Below are positions 6,311 to 8,025 of a stretch of DNA of 8,025 bases, piece by piece. The number at the start of each line of letters is the position of its first letter. The stretch's first letter is position 1. The position numbers and the translations under genes are program-made. The stretch is from positions 1 to 8,025 of the forward strand of contig DAHVOF010000078.1 in the NCBI GenBank assembly GCA_027318945.1. The letters are read 5' to 3'. Under the pieces are notes generated by a model. The model saw only the letters and a list, made by a program, of their open reading frames with translations. It was not told where the DNA came from and made no database searches. Source of the DNA: Actinomycetota bacterium. Its GTDB lineage: Bacteria; Actinomycetota; Acidimicrobiia; Acidimicrobiales; Acidimicrobiaceae.

Positions 6311-6904
6311 TCGCATTATTTTTTTTGCCAAATGTATCCTAGCTACAATCGAACCGGATTTCCAATTGCAACCGTGTGAGATTTTCACAGAGACCACCTC
6401 GGTCAAAATTTCATATCCGGCATGGCAGCAGCCAAGCTTAGATCTTTTTTGCCTCGACGTATATCACAACTTCTAAAATCTCCTACCCTGAGGATTAGGA
6501 CTATTTCAATTCCTCATCGTTCAGAGTGCACGCTATTCAAGCGCAACCAATTCTCATCCGAAGAAAATTTCTTTCCGTCATTCGGCCGACATCTGGGGAT
6601 AAGACTCCGTGCCGCGTCATACCGAGCCAGGCGCCGCTACAGGGACGGCCTCTCTATAATACCGTCACGCAGTTGTGGGATTAGCTGCTCAATCCTGATT
6701 CATCTTCTCCGCCGAACTCTGGAGACCTACAGTTTGAAGTCTCACATTTTGCCGTTGCGGCATCGGGTCGTAAATGCGCAAATTCCTTTAACAACATGCA
6801 TCATCACTTGGAGCTTCCTGCAGTTCGCGATAGGCGCCTTCTATGCTCAAGTGACCTTTGAAGAAAGGCCACACCTGCAAACCTCAAAGACGATTAGTAC
6901 TATC

Positions 6905-6919
6905 GCGTCCGCCGGACGC
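6905..6919. repeat. Perfect dyad GCGTCC-GCC-GGACGC
   Basis: A perfect 6-bp inverted repeat with a 3-nt centre. It shares the GTCC/GGAC core with the two promoter operators, but the half-sites are 4 nt closer together, so it is not the same motif as written. It lies about 120 nt upstream of the -35 box of the second UbiD gene. It could be an auxiliary protein site or a small hairpin. Confidence 0.3.
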
Positions 6920-7007
6920 TAGTGGCAACACTACGGTAAATTCGTTCCTGTTGGCAACCGCTAGCCTCGCGGCGTTGTAATTAATGGATGCAAACGCAAT
7001 ATCCTGC

Positions 7008-7024
7008 AGGGGAGCCATGCCCCT
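7008..7024. repeat. Dyad AGGGG-N7-CCCCT upstream of the second UbiD promoter
   Basis: A perfect 5-bp inverted repeat with a 7-nt spacer, centred about 62 nt upstream of the predicted start of the 7114 gene transcript. Its position mirrors the dyad at 6296-6310 on the other promoter, but the sequence differs. The arms are short, so chance is likely enough. Confidence 0.2.
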
Positions 7025-7042
7025 AGTGAATGCTGCCAGGAA

Positions 7043-7071
7043 TTGACATGCTGGGACCGTCGGATTAAAGT
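7043..7071 (+). promoter_or_regulatory. Candidate sigma70 promoter of the second UbiD gene
   Basis: An exact TTGACA (7043-7048), a 17-nt spacer, and TAAAGT (7066-7071, 4 of 6 matches to TATAAT). The predicted start is near 7078, immediately before the dyad at 7080-7096. The leader is about 36 nt, ending in a strong ribosome site. Confidence 0.5.
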
Positions 7072-7079
7072 CGAAGTAT

Positions 7080-7096
7080 GGTCCGATGTTCGGACC
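7080..7096 (+). promoter_or_regulatory. Putative operator 2, perfect 17-bp dyad
   Basis: GGTCCGATGTTCGGACC: perfect 7-bp arms GGTCCGA and TCGGACC around TGT. It covers about +3 to +19 of the predicted transcript and ends 17 nt before the ATG. Its start is 37 nt from the first base of the -35 box, against 38 nt for operator 1. With operator 1 it defines the motif GGTCCKA-N3-TMGGAYC. Confidence 0.6.
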
Positions 7097-7113
7097 AAAG
7101 AGGGAGGCACATT

Positions 7114-8025
7114 ATGGCACTGGCGGAAAGGCCCGCCCCAAGCGAGACTCGCGCCGATCGCGGCCTGCGTGAATGGCTTGATGTCATAGACGGACTGGGG
7201 CATCTGCGACACATCTCTGGTGCAAATACAGAACAGGAGATCGGAGAAGTCGCCGACGTTCTACAACATGTTGCTGAATCACCAGCCGCGATATTCGATA
7301 AGATCCCAGGATACGACCCCTCGTTTAGAGTTCTGGTCAACAGCTTCGGCCACACCGACAGGATCGCATTGACGCTGGGCCTACCATTTGGCCTCGGAAA
7401 GGTCGCCCTTTCCGACACATGGCGCAAGAAGATCAAGAACATGAAATACATCCCGCCCAAGTTCGTGAAAGATGGGCCGGTAATGGAGAACGTGTTTCGC
7501 GGCAAAGACGTCGACCTCACTAAATTTCCGGTCCCCCTATGGCATCCACTTGATGGTGGACGATACATTGGAACTGGCTCATTCGACATAACACGGGACC
7601 CAGATGACGGTTGGGTCAACCTTGGGACTTATCGAGTAATGCTCCATGACAAAAATAGCGTGGGATACTACATTTCCCCCGGCAAGCATGGTCGCATGCA
7701 CCGACAAAAGTACTTCGAGCGTGGCGAACGCTGCCCAGTTGTGATGGTTTTCGGAAGTGACCCTCTGCAGTTTCTTGCTTCTTGCACCGAAATTCCATTC
7801 GGTGTCAGTGAATACGAGTGGGTAGGTGCTATTCGCGGAAGCGCCGTCGAGGTGATCGAAGGGCCCGTAACTGGACTTCCAATCCCGGCCGATGCTGAGA
7901 TCGTAATCGAGGGTTACGCCAGCGCTGACGACCTGAGGATGGAAGGCCCATTCGGTGAATGGACCGGGTATTATGCTTCTTCCAGCCGGAAAGAGCCTGT
8001 CCTGCATGTTGAAGCCCTCTACCAT
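7114..8025 (+). CDS. UbiD-family prenylated-FMN decarboxylase, canonical active site (3' end outside window)
   Basis: The first 304 residues of a UbiD-type decarboxylase, continuing past the right edge; members are usually about 450-500 residues, so roughly the last third is missing. The reading frame has no stop. The N-terminal domain includes LREWLDVIDGLGHLRHISG (18-36). The barrel carries WVNLGTYRVM (167-176), SPGKHGRMH (188-196), IPFGVSEYEWVGAIRG (227-242), AEIVIEGY (261-268) and EGPFGEWTGYY (277-287). Asn169, His192 and Glu233 fit the metal and prenyl-FMN phosphate site; Arg174, Glu277 and Glu282 fit the catalytic triad of Fdc1-type enzymes. The likely reaction is non-oxidative, reversible decarboxylation of an aromatic or alpha,beta-unsaturated acid. 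The start has GAGGGAGG (7100-7107) 6 nt upstream. It is transcribed away from the other UbiD gene under a matching operator. The long minus-strand frames opposite it are shadows. Confidence 0.96.
   Translation, partial: MALAERPAPSETRADRGLREWLDVIDGLGHLRHISGANTEQEIGEVADVLQHVAESPAAIFDKIPGYDPSFRVLVNSFGHTDRIALTLGLPFGLGKVALSDTWRKKIKNMKYIPPKFVKDGPVMENVFRGKDVDLTKFPVPLWHPLDGGRYIGTGSFDITRDPDDGWVNLGTYRVMLHDKNSVGYYISPGKHGRMHRQKYFERGERCPVVMVFGSDPLQFLASCTEIPFGVSEYEWVGAIRGSAVEVIEGPVTGLPIPADAEIVIEGYASADDLRMEGPFGEWTGYYASSSRKEPVLHVEALYH

Larger units (their letters stand above)
6194..7113. other. Divergent intergenic control region without a convincing gene
   Basis: About 920 bp lie between the starts of the two divergent UbiD genes. 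Plus-strand frames at 6288-6476 and 6422-6922 are open but rich in Arg, Ser and Ile, have no Shine-Dalgarno and resemble no family; the minus strand is broken by frequent stops. The outer parts hold the two promoters and matching operators, and further dyads lie at 6296-6310, 6905-6919 and 7008-7024. The middle (about 6330-6900) looks like decayed sequence, possibly a lost regulator gene, but I cannot identify it. Confidence 0.6.

Noticed and set aside
6296..6326. Hairpin plus eight T as an intrinsic terminator on the plus strand
   Set aside because: The stem is only 6 bp, an 8-nt gap separates it from the T-run, and no plus-strand gene ends upstream.
6480..6520. Inverted repeat TGAGGA / TCCTCA around 6488-6515
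   Set aside because: Six-bp arms with a long loop are expected by chance, and no gene boundary is near.
6422..6922. Open plus-strand frame of 166 aa in the divergent region
   Set aside because: No Shine-Dalgarno, basic and serine-rich composition, no recognisable domain; probably a chance frame in decayed sequence.
7065..8025. Open minus-strand frames of 184 aa (7065-7619) and 148 aa (7579 to the right edge)
   Set aside because: They lie opposite a plus-strand frame with every hallmark residue of UbiD decarboxylases and a strong ribosome site; their own translations resemble no family.

Overview
The window is bacterial DNA of moderate GC content. It has sigma70-type promoters (two exact TTGACA boxes), strong Shine-Dalgarno sequences on three genes, and translationally coupled genes. 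I see no rRNA, tRNA, IS element or CRISPR, and nothing here fixes the phylum. The enzyme set (two UbiD-type prenylated-FMN decarboxylases, two class III CoA-transferases, an FAD/NAD(P) reductase and a small FMN-barrel protein) points to an accessory catabolic locus for an aromatic or other unsaturated carboxylic acid.

Layout. 1-322 (minus): a decayed reading frame with amidohydrolase-2-like phrases, broken by a stop and frameshifts. 466-915 (plus): an intact pyridoxamine-phosphate-oxidase-like protein. 916-1243: a gap between convergent genes with two hairpins (1112-1140 and 1202-1228). 1244-2035 (minus): a ferredoxin-NADP reductase-like flavoprotein. 2036-2191: a gap holding a protein-like remnant. 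2192-6193 (minus): a tight operon, transcribed UbiD-like decarboxylase (527 aa), then CoA-transferase 1 (395 aa, 1-nt gap), then CoA-transferase 2 (410 aa, GTGA overlap). 6194-7113: a divergent control region of about 920 bp without a convincing gene. 7114-8025 (plus): the first 304 residues of a second, canonical UbiD decarboxylase, cut by the window edge.

How it may work. The operon resembles the logic of anaerobic phthalate catabolism, where a two-subunit class III CoA-transferase activates the acid and a UbiD-like phthaloyl-CoA decarboxylase removes the carboxylate. Only CoA-transferase 2 shows an aspartate where the catalytic one is expected, so the pair is probably one heteromeric enzyme. 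The operon's UbiD protein departs from the standard metal and acid residues, while the divergent one keeps them all. The reductase could supply reduced flavin or electrons. The substrate is unknown.

The most notable signal is regulatory. The two divergent UbiD promoters each carry a 17-bp dyad of the form GGTCCKA-N3-TMGGAYC, identical at 13 of 17 positions and placed at nearly the same distance from a TTGACA -35 box. This suggests one unlinked repressor controls both decarboxylases as a single regulon.
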